This document shows positions 7,682 to 16,815 of a DNA stretch of 64,000 nucleotides, piece after piece. Position 1 is the first letter of the stretch; each line of letters opens with the position of its first letter. The notes beneath the pieces are model-generated. The model had not been told where the DNA came from. It ran no database searches and was given only the letters and a program-made list of their open reading frames with translations. Both the position numbers and the translations under genes were made by a program. The stretch is from the NCBI RefSeq assembly GCF_037338445.1, contig NZ_CP147838.1, positions 2,728,001 through 2,792,000 on the forward strand, written 5' to 3'. Origin of the DNA: Salinibaculum sp. SYNS191. GTDB lineage: Archaea; Halobacteriota; Halobacteria; Halobacteriales; Haloarculaceae.

Positions 7682-8583
7682 TGGGTGACCGTACCATCCG
7701 CCGCGCGCGCCCCGATGACCACGACGACGTCGCCGCCTTCACCCAGGAGACCTGGAGCGACCACGGCGTCGGCGACTACCTCGCCGACGTGTTCCCGCAG
7801 TGGGTCGAGAGCGACGGCCCGCGCCAGCGGACGGCGGTCGTCGAGGTGGACGGGCGCGTTGTGGGGCTCTGCCAGGGGTCGCTGCTGACCGACGACGAGG
7901 GCTGGCTCCAGGGGATGCGCGTCGCTCCCGACTACCGCGGTGCGGGCCACGCCCAGGCGCTGGTCGACCACCTCCTCGACTGGCTGCGCGACGAGGGGAT
8001 GACCGTCGCCCGCAACATGATTTTCGGGTGGAACGCGGCCGGCATGGGCCAGTCCCACGACACCGGCCTCGTCCCGGTGACGCGCTGTCGGTGGGCCCAG
8101 CCAGAACCCGGCGAGGTCGGCTCCCCGCCGGCGGACGCCTTCGTGACGGTCGACGACGTCACTGCCGCGTGGCGGTTCTGGACCCACAGCGACGCCCGAG
8201 CGGCGCTGGCTGGCCTCGCCTTCGACACCGACCGGGCGTGGGCGATGTCGGAACTCGGGCGTGCGCGTCTGCAACGGATTGCCGAGACCGGGCGCGTCTT
8301 CGCCGTCCAGTCCGGCGGCACGCGGGGGATGGCCGCCCGGACGGGGACGCGTGAGCGCGACGGCGAGACGATTGCCGACTACGCGGTCGGCGCGTGGGAC
8401 GGCACGGACGCCGGTCGCGCGCTCTTCGACGCCGTCCGTGCCGACGCCGCCGACTGCGGTGCGGACGCGACGCGGGTCTGCATCCCCGACACGACGCGTT
8501 TCGTCACCGACGCGGCCGTCGCGCGGGCCGACCACAGCGACGATTCGGTGTTCGTCTTCGCCGCCGACCTCACCGACCGGTAG
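7681..8583 (+). CDS. GNAT family N-acetyltransferase
   Basis: 300 aa. The N-terminal GNAT fold (residues 1-140) has motif A, G-M-R-V-A-P-D-Y-R-G-A-G-H-A-Q-A-L, at about 79-94, which binds the acetyl-CoA pyrophosphate. The C-terminal half (about 145-300) looks like a second, degenerate GNAT-like domain. Substrate is unknown. The start at 7681 overlaps the gatD stop, so it is co-transcribed with gatD; whether it acts on tRNA or amino-acid metabolism is not evident. An upstream in-frame extension was discarded because it lies inside gatD. Confidence 0.85.
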   Translation: MGDRTIRRARPDDHDDVAAFTQETWSDHGVGDYLADVFPQWVESDGPRQRTAVVEVDGRVVGLCQGSLLTDDEGWLQGMRVAPDYRGAGHAQALVDHLLDWLRDEGMTVARNMIFGWNAAGMGQSHDTGLVPVTRCRWAQPEPGEVGSPPADAFVTVDDVTAAWRFWTHSDARAALAGLAFDTDRAWAMSELGRARLQRIAETGRVFAVQSGGTRGMAARTGTRERDGETIADYAVGAWDGTDAGRALFDAVRADAADCGADATRVCIPDTTRFVTDAAVARADHSDDSVFVFAADLTDR

Positions 8584-8618
8584 CCACGCGATTCGTCGTG
8601 GTCGGTCGTTGAGAAACC

Positions 8619-10826
8619 TTACTCGTCGAGGCGCATGTCGCCGCCGGGACTGTCAGAGATGTCGTCCTCCCAGTCGGCGTCGCCGCTCTCGAACTCCTCT
8701 TTCAACTGCTGGAAGGACTTGCCGCCGCCACCGCTGTCGTCGTCACCGCCGTCGTCGTCGTCCTCGTCGTTCTCGCCGCCGTCGTCGTTTTCGTCTTCTT
8801 CGTCTTCTTCGTCTTCGTCGTTCTCGCTGTCGTCCTCGTCGTCCTCGTCGAAGTCGAGGTCGAGACTCTCTTCTTCCTCCCCGCCGCCCAGCGCCGCGAG
8901 GTCGTCCTCCTCGTTGTCCTCCCCGTCGAGGGCGAACTCGTCCGTCCCGTTGTCCTCCTCGTCGAAGGCGAGGTCGTCGAGTCCGTCGTCGGCTGCCTCC
9001 GGCCCGTCGTCCGCGTCGGGTTCGCCGTCACCGCCATCGTCGTCCAGCAGCCGGTCCAGGTCGTCCGCGGCCTCGGCGAGGGCGTCGTTCGGGTCGTCCT
9101 CGAATCCCGTATCTTCCTCCGAGTCGTCCGGGGCCGCGTCGCTGTCGTCCCAGTCGGCGTCACCGGACTCGAACTCGTCTTTCAACTGCTGGAACGAACT
9201 GGCGTCGGCCTGCGGGCTCGTCGTCTCCCCCTCTCTTTCGTCTCCGTCTCCGTCTCCGTCTCCGTCTCCGTCTCCGTCTCCGTCTCCGTCTCCGTCTTCG
9301 TCGGTGGCGGCCACTTCGGCAGTCGTTGTCTCCTCCGTTTCGGTTTCGTCGGCCTCGTCGTCCCAGTCGGCCTCGCCGGACTCGAACTCGTCTTTCAACT
9401 GGTCGAACGACGCCGGTCCCGCCTGGCCGCCGGTCGGTTCCTCGTCGGTCCCCGTCGCCGTCTCGCCAGTCTCGTCGTCGGCAGGGGCCGGTCCTCCGGT
9501 CTCTGCGACCGTCTCGGTATCGCTGGTCGCCCCCGTCTCGCTCTCCGCTGCGTCCGCCTCGGGAGCCTCCCGTTCGGACGTTCCGGCTTGCACCGACTCG
9601 TCTTCGTCCTCGGTCGCTGTCTCCGGTGCGTCTGTCCCCGTGCGATTTCCGGGGGAGTGCGACGCCTCCGGCCGCCGGACCACCGACGGGTCCAGCGCCT
9701 CGCCCGCGGTTTCCAGCCGGCGTAGCGCGTCGGGTCGAGCGATTGCGGAGACGATGTCCCCGGGCGCGAGGACGTACGAGGACTCCGGCAGGGCCACGGC
9801 TTCGCCGTCCTCGGGCTGGACGGCGACCACCGCGAGCGCGAGAGCCCCCACTGGCAGGCCGTGCAGCGGGCTCCCGGCCTCGACGGCGACCGAACTGAAC
9901 GTCTCCTCGGCGGCGCGGAGCAGGGACGCGAACTCCCGGTCCGGCCGGTCGGTCACCGGCAGCGTGACCAGCCGGTACTCCGTGGACGAGTCGACTTTCG
10001 GCGTGTCCGCGGCGTCGATTGCGATTGTCACCGTCTCGTCGGCGACGCCGCGCAACTCGGCGGTCAGCACCCGTCGCATCGGGTCGGTCTCCCAGACCTG
10101 CACCAGGTCGCCGGCGCTGGCCGCGAAGGCGGGGTCGGCGCGGATGGCGACCGCGTTGGTCGCCGGCGGCAGCGTCGGACCGATGCCGGCGGCGCGGCTC
10201 CCAAGCGCCAGGTACTCGACGGTCCCGTCGTCGGCCAGTTCCACGTCGACGTGGCCGACGGCGTAGTCGGTCTTCAGCCGGTGGACGAGTCGCTCCCGCA
10301 ACTCGCCGACGGTCAACCGCCGCGGGAACAGGAAGCTTCGGCCCGCGAGTTTCGCCTTCGTCTCCTCGGGCACCGGGTCGTAGCCGGTCACGTCGTCGAT
10401 GTCCTCCGGCAGTTCGACGGTGACGACGCGGCCGACGGACTTCACGAGGCGGCCGACGTCTCCCTCGACGTCGGTGAAGCCGTCGCCGAGCAACACGTCA
10501 GTCCCGAACTGGTCGCCCACGCGCCGGCCGATGGCCGCGCCACCCGCGGCGATAGCGAAGGCGGCGATGTTGAAAAGCGCCTGCTCGGCCTCGGTCGGGG
10601 TCGCCGTCTCGTTGATGACTTGCCCCAGCGCGGCCGTCGTGTTGAGGTGGATGGCGACCCCGCTCAGGCCGACCAGCAGCGGGAGCCCCCGCGGGACGAG
10701 TTCGCGGACGTACCAGCGGTAGACGAGCGCCGTCACCGCCGCGAGCGTCGCCGCGAGAATCGCCAGCCCGCCCATCTGCGCGACGAGTGCGGTCGCGCGC
10801 TCGACCGCGGAGGTCGCCGCGGGCAT
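8619..10826 (-). CDS. Membrane TrkA-C domain protein with long acidic repeat tail
   Basis: 735 aa. N-terminal region: about three transmembrane segments (14-105). Middle: a beta-rich module (about 125-290) paralogous to the gene upstream, then an RCK-C/TrkA-C domain (about 295-375), which in K+ channels and transporters binds ligands. The C-terminal half (390-735) is extremely acidic and probably disordered. It holds three copies of a motif S-F-x-Q-L-K-(D/E)-E-F-E-S-G-x-A-D-W-(D/E)-D starting near residues 473, 544 and 704, plus a (Gly-Asp) run at about 509-528. Starts within the stop of the paralogue (ATGA), so the two form an operon. Role in K+ regulation is inferred from the domain and the neighbouring channel. 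Confidence 0.8.
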   Translation of the reverse strand: MPAATSAVERATALVAQMGGLAILAATLAAVTALVYRWYVRELVPRGLPLLVGLSGVAIHLNTTAALGQVINETATPTEAEQALFNIAAFAIAAGGAAIGRRVGDQFGTDVLLGDGFTDVEGDVGRLVKSVGRVVTVELPEDIDDVTGYDPVPEETKAKLAGRSFLFPRRLTVGELRERLVHRLKTDYAVGHVDVELADDGTVEYLALGSRAAGIGPTLPPATNAVAIRADPAFAASAGDLVQVWETDPMRRVLTAELRGVADETVTIAIDAADTPKVDSSTEYRLVTLPVTDRPDREFASLLRAAEETFSSVAVEAGSPLHGLPVGALALAVVAVQPEDGEAVALPESSYVLAPGDIVSAIARPDALRRLETAGEALDPSVVRRPEASHSPGNRTGTDAPETATEDEDESVQAGTSEREAPEADAAESETGATSDTETVAETGGPAPADDETGETATGTDEEPTGGQAGPASFDQLKDEFESGEADWDDEADETETEETTTAEVAATDEDGDGDGDGDGDGDGDGDGDEREGETTSPQADASSFQQLKDEFESGDADWDDSDAAPDDSEEDTGFEDDPNDALAEAADDLDRLLDDDGGDGEPDADDGPEAADDGLDDLAFDEEDNGTDEFALDGEDNEEDDLAALGGGEEEESLDLDFDEDDEDDSENDEDEEDEEDENDDGGENDEDDDDGGDDDSGGGGKSFQQLKEEFESGDADWEDDISDSPGGDMRLDE
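9241..9298 (-). repeat. Hexanucleotide tandem repeat encoding (Asp-Gly)n
   Basis: About nine to ten head-to-tail copies of a 6-base unit (TCCGTC on the + strand) inside the acidic tail gene, coding for alternating Asp and Gly. Being a multiple of three, gain or loss of units changes length without a frameshift. It is likely to vary between strains. Confidence 0.85.
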
Positions 10827-12082
10827 CAGTCGTCACCCCTCGGTCCCGTCCCGCTGGCAGTCACCGCGTCGCTGAACGACTCCAGGTCCTCGCGGGTCCC
10901 GACCGCCAGCAGTTCGTCGCCGTCCTCCAGTCGCGTCGTCGCCTGCGGGGCCAGCAGCCACCCCTCCGTCTTCCTGACTGCCAGCACCGCCACGTCGTGG
11001 GCGTCGCGGAGGTTAGCCGAGCCGAGGGTGCGTCCCGCCAGCGCGTTGCCGGCGCGGACGCCGACGCGGCGGAACTGCTTGTCCGCCCGCCGCAGCATCG
11101 AGACCACCTCGTACTCGCGGCGGGTGCCGCGGGACTCGACGACAACCTTCGCCCGGTCGGCCCGCAGCAGCGGCTGGACGTCCGTCCGCGTCACCGCGAC
11201 GGTCAACCGACCCTCGCCGCCCGCCGTCGTCGGTGCCCGGACCGGTTTCGGCGTCTCCTCCTCGTCGGCCGGTTCCTCGGTCGCCCGCGGTTCGACGTCC
11301 GGCGTGTCGCCGCCTGTGTCCGTCTTCGCGCTCACGACGGTCCCGCGGACCTGCGCGTCCGGGGTGATGACCGTCACTTCGTCGCCGCGTGCCAGGCCCG
11401 TGGGAACCAGCCCCTCCACAGAGACGGCGTGGCGGCCGTCGCCGATGCGCTTGGACAGCCCGGAGAAGGGTGGTGCGGCGACGACAGTCGCACGCCCGCG
11501 CTCGTCGATGGAGACCGACACGTCCCCGAGGTCGAACTCCGTCTGCAGCCGTTCGGCCAGCCGGGATTCGAGTTCGTCCAGCCGCAGGTCGGCGGGGAAG
11601 GTGCGTTCGACGTTGCGCAGTTCCGCCCGTAGCTCCTCCGGGAGGGGCGGGTATCCCTCCATGTCCGCCACCTCACCGACGACGCTGATGCGCACCTCGT
11701 CGCCGCCGCTGATGAGGTCTGCCAGGTCTTCCGAGAGCGTCCGCGGGCCGATGCTGGACAGCGAGAGCCGTTTCGGGAGCGTCTCGCCCATCTTATCGCC
11801 CTTGCTGTGGGCGTACAGGGCCAGCATCCCCACGATGATGATGGCCGTGACGATGCGCGGCGCGTTGGCGTTGCTGGTAATCGACTCGTCGGCGAGTGCC
11901 AGGAGGCCGCCGTTGACCCCTGCCATCGCGATCGCCAGAATCGAGACGCCGAATCCGGGGAGAGTCACCCCGGTGACGTACTTGAAGATGAACCCCAGCG
12001 TCCAGGCGATGAGTGCGGGGATGACGCCGACGAGCAACCCGAGATAGATGCCGAGCAGTATCTCTACCGGCAACGCCGCCAT
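10826..12082 (-). CDS. Membrane protein with TrkA C-terminal domain
   Basis: 418 aa. Three N-terminal transmembrane segments (8-95), a beta-rich module about 110-230 (E-G-Y-P-P-L-P-E-E, then F-P-A-D-L-R-L-D-E-L), a Pro/Glu-rich linker, and a TrkA-C/RCK-C domain (about 315-410). The downstream gene has the same plan (E-x-x-x-x-T-G-Y-D-P-V-P-E-E), so the pair arose by tandem duplication. The start at 12082 is chosen because it begins the first hydrophobic segment; a far longer open frame upstream runs antisense through the channel gene and is spurious. It lies divergent from the K+ channel, with 96 bp between starts. Confidence 0.85.
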   Translation of the reverse strand: MAALPVEILLGIYLGLLVGVIPALIAWTLGFIFKYVTGVTLPGFGVSILAIAMAGVNGGLLALADESITSNANAPRIVTAIIIVGMLALYAHSKGDKMGETLPKRLSLSSIGPRTLSEDLADLISGGDEVRISVVGEVADMEGYPPLPEELRAELRNVERTFPADLRLDELESRLAERLQTEFDLGDVSVSIDERGRATVVAAPPFSGLSKRIGDGRHAVSVEGLVPTGLARGDEVTVITPDAQVRGTVVSAKTDTGGDTPDVEPRATEEPADEEETPKPVRAPTTAGGEGRLTVAVTRTDVQPLLRADRAKVVVESRGTRREYEVVSMLRRADKQFRRVGVRAGNALAGRTLGSANLRDAHDVAVLAVRKTEGWLLAPQATTRLEDGDELLAVGTREDLESFSDAVTASGTGPRGDD

Positions 12083-12178
12083 ACCTTGGCCCACGCAGGC
12101 CCGTGCTAAATGGCTGTCGCCACGTCTGACGCCGTCCGGAAGGGCAAACCTTTGAGTCGTGGCGACAAGGGCTGAGGT

Positions 12179-13339
12179 ATGGGCTCGGAGGGTAGGTCGT
12201 GGCGCTCGCTGTTCGGTATGCGGGCAGTGGTGATACTCGTCACTGTCGTCGCCCTGCTCTCGCTGGCGACCGGCATCGCGAACATCAGCGTCCCCGAGAC
12301 GACCGGCCCGCTCGGGCAGTACATCCCCACCTCGGTGCAGCAGGCCGCGGGGTTCACCGGCGCGCTCACCGGCTTCCTGATGTTGACCAGCGTCTGGGGG
12401 CTGCGACGCGGCTACCGTGTCGCCTGGTACGCGACCGTCGCACTCCTGCCGATTACGGGGGTGCAGGGGCTGGTGCAGGGGAGTGTCCTTTCGCTCCCGC
12501 TCGTGTCGCTGTCCCTGCTCTCGCTGCCGACGGTGCTCGTGAACTACCGGCGGTTCGACAACCACCTCTCCGTCTCGACGGGCCAGCTCGCGGCCACGGC
12601 GGCGCTGGCCGGGACGCTGGTCTACGGGACGGCCGGCACCTACGCGCTCCAGGAGGAGTTCGTCCAGGTGTCGACGCTCACCGACGCGCTGTATTTCACC
12701 ATCGTCACCGCGAGCACCGTCGGCTTCGGTGACGTGACGGCGCAGTCGGCCCAGGGCCGGCTCTTCGTCATCTCGCTGGTCGTCCTCGGTACGGCCAGTT
12801 TCGCGCTGGCGCTGGGGTCGGTCCTCGGGCCGGCGATTCAGGCGCGATTCTCGCGCGCACTCGGAACCATGACAACAGAACAGCTCGAACTCCTCGAGAA
12901 CCACGTCATCGTCCTCGGATACGGTGACCTGACCGAACCGCTCGTCGAAGAACTCGCTGACGGCTCGACGCGATTCGTCGTCGTTACGGACGACTCGAAC
13001 ACGGCGACGATGCTCCGGGAACACGGCGTCGACGTGTTCGTCGGCGACCCGAGCGACGACGAACCGCTCCACGAGGTCGACATCGAACACGCCCGCGCGG
13101 TCATCGTCGCCACGGACGACGACGCCGAGGACGCGTTCGCGATTCTGACCGCCCGCGAACTCAACCCGGACGTGCGCATCGTCGCCGCGGCGTCGGTGCG
13201 CGAGAACGTCCAGAAACTGCGTCGCGCCGGTGCCGATACGGTGCTCAGTCCCGCGGTCATCGGGGGCCGACTGCTCGTCCGGTCGGCGCTGGGCGAGTCC
13301 GACGTCGAGTCGGTCGCCGACCGGCTGATGGAGGAGTAG
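12179..13339 (+). CDS. Potassium channel with NAD-binding (RCK/TrkA-N) domain
   Basis: 386 aa. Four N-terminal hydrophobic segments (12-125) are followed by a two-helix pore unit (about 140-215) with selectivity filter T-V-G-F-G-D at 180-185. A cytosolic RCK domain begins at about 240 (N-H-V-I-V-L-G-Y-G-D-L-T). The usual Rossmann GxGxxG is G-Y-G-D-L-T here, so the third Gly is lost and dinucleotide binding may be weakened or altered. MthK/Kch-type K+ conduction is well supported. The extra N-terminal helices are unusual for MthK types. Divergent from the TrkA-C pair, which may sense or tune K+ flux with it. Confidence 0.88.
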   Translation: MGSEGRSWRSLFGMRAVVILVTVVALLSLATGIANISVPETTGPLGQYIPTSVQQAAGFTGALTGFLMLTSVWGLRRGYRVAWYATVALLPITGVQGLVQGSVLSLPLVSLSLLSLPTVLVNYRRFDNHLSVSTGQLAATAALAGTLVYGTAGTYALQEEFVQVSTLTDALYFTIVTASTVGFGDVTAQSAQGRLFVISLVVLGTASFALALGSVLGPAIQARFSRALGTMTTEQLELLENHVIVLGYGDLTEPLVEELADGSTRFVVVTDDSNTATMLREHGVDVFVGDPSDDEPLHEVDIEHARAVIVATDDDAEDAFAILTARELNPDVRIVAAASVRENVQKLRRAGADTVLSPAVIGGRLLVRSALGESDVESVADRLMEE

Positions 13340-13522
13340 CGAGCGTCCCGCCCCCGCGTCCGGACGCACCGTCGAGCGCAGCGGCTGTCGGTTCCAGTCG
13401 GGGCGAACAGGCGGCGCAACCGGAGGAAGACAGTCACGGAGCGGGACGCCGCACACCCGCCTGGCCGCCCCGTGGCAGCGTTCAGGTCACGTGGCCGCCT
13501 GGCGCGGCTCCGGATAAAAAAG

Positions 13523-15013
13523 TCAGTTCCGGTCGACGATGACGACGTCGGTGCCGATTTCGTCGCTGTCGATGCGCTCGAAGGTCGGCGGCGAGATGAA
13601 CCGCGAGGCGGCGCTGCGGTCGCGGCTGGCACCGAGAAAGACGAGGTCGTACTCCCGGCCGTGCTGGGCGAGGAACTTCTCGATGCGCGTCTGCGAGACG
13701 CGGGTCTCGATGTTCCCCTCGAAGGTCTCGACCAGGTTCGCCAGTTTCTCCTCGGCACCCCGGCGTTCGCGGTTGGTGGCGATGCAGGTACCGACGCTGA
13801 CCTGCCCGGTCTTGCCGGCGAGCCGGGTGGCGAAGTCGACCATGCTGTGGGCGGTGGCGCTGGCACCGCGCACCGGGACGAGAACCCGCCGCCAGTGGGT
13901 CCGCCCGCCGGTCGAGCGGTGTGCGATGACGTCGATGTCGCTGCCGAACAGCCCGCGGATGTACGAGGTGACGGTCCCGTGGTGGGTCTCGTAGGGCGTG
14001 GCGATGAGGTCGCAGTTCGCCTCGTGGGCCGTCCGCACCACCGTCCGCGCGGGCGAGGAGTCGCCGTCGACCGCGACGACCACCTCGCAGGGGACGCCGA
14101 CCTGGGTCTCGATGGCGTTGGCCTGCTCCTCCAGCGCCGTGGCAGACTCCGACACCGCCTCGTTCCCTCCCAGCGAGTCCAGCGCGTCCCGGCCGATGCT
14201 GTCGAGTTGTTCGCCGGACGGCTCGCCGCTGCCGACCAGCTGGGTGTTGCCGTGCTCGCGCAGGAGCGACCGTTCCGCCCGGGCGACGCGCTCGTCGTCG
14301 ACGATGTCGAGCAGGACGACCTTGCCGGCGCGGTGGGCACCGGCGAGGCGTGCCCCCAGCATGGCGGTCTCCCTGGCGGTCTCGCCGCGCATCGGCACGA
14401 GGACGTGGTCGTCGCCGCTGGTGGACTCGTAGAGGTACTGGGCGCGCTGTTCGTACACCAGCCTGCGCCAGCCGTCGAAGGCGACGGCGACCATGCCGCT
14501 GCTGACCGCGATGCTCAGGACGTAGAACTCGGGGTTGTCTATCTGGGAGTAGACGAACAGGGTCAGCAGCGCCGTCGAGAACGCCGCCGGTTCCTCGACG
14601 TCCAGCGCCCACGTGACGGCTCCGGTGAGGAAGATGCTCAGGGCGGCCCCGATGGCGTGAATCTCGCCGGCCTGTGGCGTGTAGAACACCCGGGTGGCGA
14701 ACTCGACGGCGAGGAGGCCACAGACCGCCCCGGCGGTCAGCCCGCCGACGAACCGAAGCGGCGAGGCGTACTTCCCCTCCGGGTTGGCAAAGAGCGTGTA
14801 CGCGCCGGAGGCGAGCGGCGGGTACAGCAGAAAGGAGAGCACACCGAGCGCGTTGGCGAGTGCGGTCACCAGCCCGATGACCAGCGGGACGATGAGCAGT
14901 ATCGAGAGGTGGACGAGGTTGCTGGTCTGCTCCAGCCACCGGCGAAGCTCCCGCACCTCGCGCCGCTCGAACCGGCGCATCCGGCGCAGCAGCGTGTTCC
15001 ACCGCTCTCGCAT
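13523..15013 (-). CDS. HPP family membrane protein fused to UspA-type domains
   Basis: 496 aa. Residues 30-180 hold five to six transmembrane segments of the HPP type, including L-L-Y-P-P-L-A-S-G-A-Y-T-L-F with the family's Pro-Pro. Residues about 200-345 and 360-496 are two universal-stress-protein folds (D-H-V-L-V-P-M-R-G and R-R-V-L-V-P-V-R-G starts). HPP proteins have been linked to nitrite or anion transport in plastids and cyanobacteria. The UspA parts may bind ATP, though a full G-x-x-G-x9-G(S/T) motif is not obvious. Convergent with the channel gene. Transport substrate unknown. Confidence 0.8.
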   Translation of the reverse strand: MRERWNTLLRRMRRFERREVRELRRWLEQTSNLVHLSILLIVPLVIGLVTALANALGVLSFLLYPPLASGAYTLFANPEGKYASPLRFVGGLTAGAVCGLLAVEFATRVFYTPQAGEIHAIGAALSIFLTGAVTWALDVEEPAAFSTALLTLFVYSQIDNPEFYVLSIAVSSGMVAVAFDGWRRLVYEQRAQYLYESTSGDDHVLVPMRGETARETAMLGARLAGAHRAGKVVLLDIVDDERVARAERSLLREHGNTQLVGSGEPSGEQLDSIGRDALDSLGGNEAVSESATALEEQANAIETQVGVPCEVVVAVDGDSSPARTVVRTAHEANCDLIATPYETHHGTVTSYIRGLFGSDIDVIAHRSTGGRTHWRRVLVPVRGASATAHSMVDFATRLAGKTGQVSVGTCIATNRERRGAEEKLANLVETFEGNIETRVSQTRIEKFLAQHGREYDLVFLGASRDRSAASRFISPPTFERIDSDEIGTDVVIVDRN

Positions 15014-15083
15014 AGCCCGCTCTACTGAATGCGGGGGTAAAAAAGTCTCCGCCGCGGGGCCGTTACGGGCGGGTCACTGTCGA

Positions 15084-15809
15084 CTACAGTCGCGTCACGG
15101 CGTCGAGCGTGATGGCGATGGCGCGCTCGACGTTGTCCTTCGCCTTCTCGGGTAGTTCCTCGGCGTCGGTCTCGCCCTTCTGTGTGCCCTTGACGAGGTT
15201 GCCGTCGACGGTGCAGATGGCACCGGCGCGCATCCCCTTCCGGCGCGCGAGGGTAAACAGCGCCGCCGCCTCCATCTCGACGGCGAGTATGCCCGCCGCT
15301 TCCCAGTCCGTGACGTACTCTTCGGTCTCGGCGTAGAAGGCGTCGTCCGTCGCGACGGGGCCGACGTGGACTGCCTCGTCGTTGTGTTCGGCAGCGTCGA
15401 CGAGCGCGGTGAGCACGTCGTAGTCCGGGACGGCGGGGACGGTGGCGTCCTCGTAGCGCTTGGTCGTCCCCTCGTCCTTGGCGGCCCCGGTGGCGACTAT
15501 CATGTCGCCGATGTCGATGCCGTGCTGGAGCGCCCCGGTGGTCCCGACGCGAATGAGCGTCTCGACGCCGACGGCGTGCAGTTCCTCCGCGGCGATGGCG
15601 GCCGACGGCGCGCCGATACCGGTCGAGCAGATGGTGAGGTCAGTCCCCTCGTAGGTCGCGTTGACGACCTTGTACTCGCGGTTCTCGGCGACGGTCGTGG
15701 CGTCCTCGCAGTGGCTGGCGATGCGGTCGACGCGGCCGGGGTCGCCCGGGACGAGCGCGACGTCCGCGAGGTCACCCTCCTCGACGAGCAGGTGGGGTTG
15801 TTTGCCCAT
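15084..15809 (-). CDS. Nucleoside phosphorylase (uridine/purine nucleoside phosphorylase type)
   Basis: 241 aa, the usual length of the PNP/UDP superfamily. The phosphate-binding segments are visible: V-P-G-D-P-G-R-V near 20, and S-T-G-I-G-A-P-S at about 62-69. V-E-M-E-A-A-A near 177 matches the ribose-binding Met-Glu. It catalyses phosphorolysis of a nucleoside to base and ribose 1-phosphate. Whether uridine or purines are preferred cannot be settled by eye. DeoC lies 1 kb away, which suits nucleoside salvage. Start at ATG 15809; a purine-rich leader is not obvious. Confidence 0.88.
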   Translation of the reverse strand: MGKQPHLLVEEGDLADVALVPGDPGRVDRIASHCEDATTVAENREYKVVNATYEGTDLTICSTGIGAPSAAIAAEELHAVGVETLIRVGTTGALQHGIDIGDMIVATGAAKDEGTTKRYEDATVPAVPDYDVLTALVDAAEHNDEAVHVGPVATDDAFYAETEEYVTDWEAAGILAVEMEAAALFTLARRKGMRAGAICTVDGNLVKGTQKGETDAEELPEKAKDNVERAIAITLDAVTRL

Positions 15810-15843
15810 GGGCGTCGTTCGGACGGGGGGTAGAAAAGTCGTG

Positions 15844-16731
15844 TCAGTACGCGCCGAGCAGGAACAGGAAGACGTTGTTCATCGCGGGGCCGAGACCGAC
15901 CGCCGCGACGAAGGCAAAGAGGAGGTTCCCCTGGTTGGGCTCGTCGCGGACGTAGTCGGCGAAGACGACGACGATGGCGACGGCGACGAGCAGTTTCACG
16001 ACGAGGAACAGCCAGCCGGTCCCGAGGTACTGGGCCGTCGGGAGGGTGCCGGCGAACTCGATGATGCGGGCGGGGATGACCGACCGCTCGCCGGTCCCGA
16101 GGATGTCGACGCCGATGGTCGTCGTCACGCCGTCGAGCAGGTGGGCGAAGAGCACCACAGCCCCCACGTAGCGGGCCTCGGCGATGATGTAGGTCCGCCA
16201 CGCGCCGATGAGGATGTAGACGACGAAGGTGAGCGCCATCGTCGCGACGATGCCGACCAGCGGGATGAAGCGGTCGACGAACGTGATTTCGGCCCCGACC
16301 TGGGGGTCGAGTCCCTGCCAGGCGAGCAGGCCGACGAGCGCCAGCGAGACGCCCACGCCGGTCGTCCCGAGGTACTGCGCGATGACGTCGCTGCCCTTGG
16401 TCTTCGACTGTTCGCCCATCCCGAGAATCGCCGAGATGATCCAGACGGCTCCCATCACGATGAACGTCGTCAGGTAGACCGACGGTGCCGAGAAGAACGG
16501 TCGGACGATGGCGGGGTAGATTTCCACGCTGTATATCTGGCCCAGCTGGTAGAAGACGTGCAGCGCCGACCCGGCTATCATCCACGGCACGAAGGCGATG
16601 ACGGTCCACTGGGTGACGGGCGGTCGTATCGCGTTCAGCAAGGCGAGAACGAGCACCGTCCCGACCAGCAGTACCACCGTGTATTCAAGGGAGAGCGTCT
16701 CGAATCCCTCGAACGGCACCGGGACTTGCAT
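15844..16731 (-). CDS. DUF63 family membrane protein
   Basis: 295 aa with eight or so transmembrane segments. The family signature is a conserved H-L-L-D-G-V-T-T near residue 205 within a membrane helix and a second segment with P-W-M-I-A-G-S-A near residue 50. DUF63 is an archaeal membrane family of unknown function that I recall mainly from haloarchaea and methanogens. The start at 16731 gives a short amphipathic N-terminus ahead of the first helix; the open frame continues upstream into the DeoC region and is not real there. Divergent from deoC. Confidence 0.85.
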   Translation of the reverse strand: MQVPVPFEGFETLSLEYTVVLLVGTVLVLALLNAIRPPVTQWTVIAFVPWMIAGSALHVFYQLGQIYSVEIYPAIVRPFFSAPSVYLTTFIVMGAVWIISAILGMGEQSKTKGSDVIAQYLGTTGVGVSLALVGLLAWQGLDPQVGAEITFVDRFIPLVGIVATMALTFVVYILIGAWRTYIIAEARYVGAVVLFAHLLDGVTTTIGVDILGTGERSVIPARIIEFAGTLPTAQYLGTGWLFLVVKLLVAVAIVVVFADYVRDEPNQGNLLFAFVAAVGLGPAMNNVFLFLLGAY

Positions 16732-16815
16732 GTGCGGGAGGGGACGCGGAGTACAAAAAACGTTTCCGGTCGGCCGACACCCGCTCTTTTGGTGATGGTC
16801 GCCGTCACGGGGACC

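Noticed and set aside
9241..9298. Possible CRISPR-like or satellite repeat
   Set aside because: A simple 6-base tandem repeat inside a coding frame, with no spacers; no CRISPR array or cas gene is seen.
8261..9898. 545-codon Arg/Pro/Ser-rich plus-strand frame, and a similar 543-codon Ser-rich frame at 8635-10266
   Set aside because: Both are antisense shadows of the acidic tail gene; low-complexity Arg/Ser composition is what the reverse of Asp/Glu codons gives.
9861..12047. 728-codon plus-strand frame
   Set aside because: Overlaps two clear genes on the other strand and has the composition of a GC-rich shadow.
10826..13456. Long minus-strand frame extending the TrkA-C gene to 876 codons
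   Set aside because: The extension beyond 12082 runs antisense through the K+ channel gene, is Arg-rich and lacks homology; the gene starts at the first Met before the TM region.
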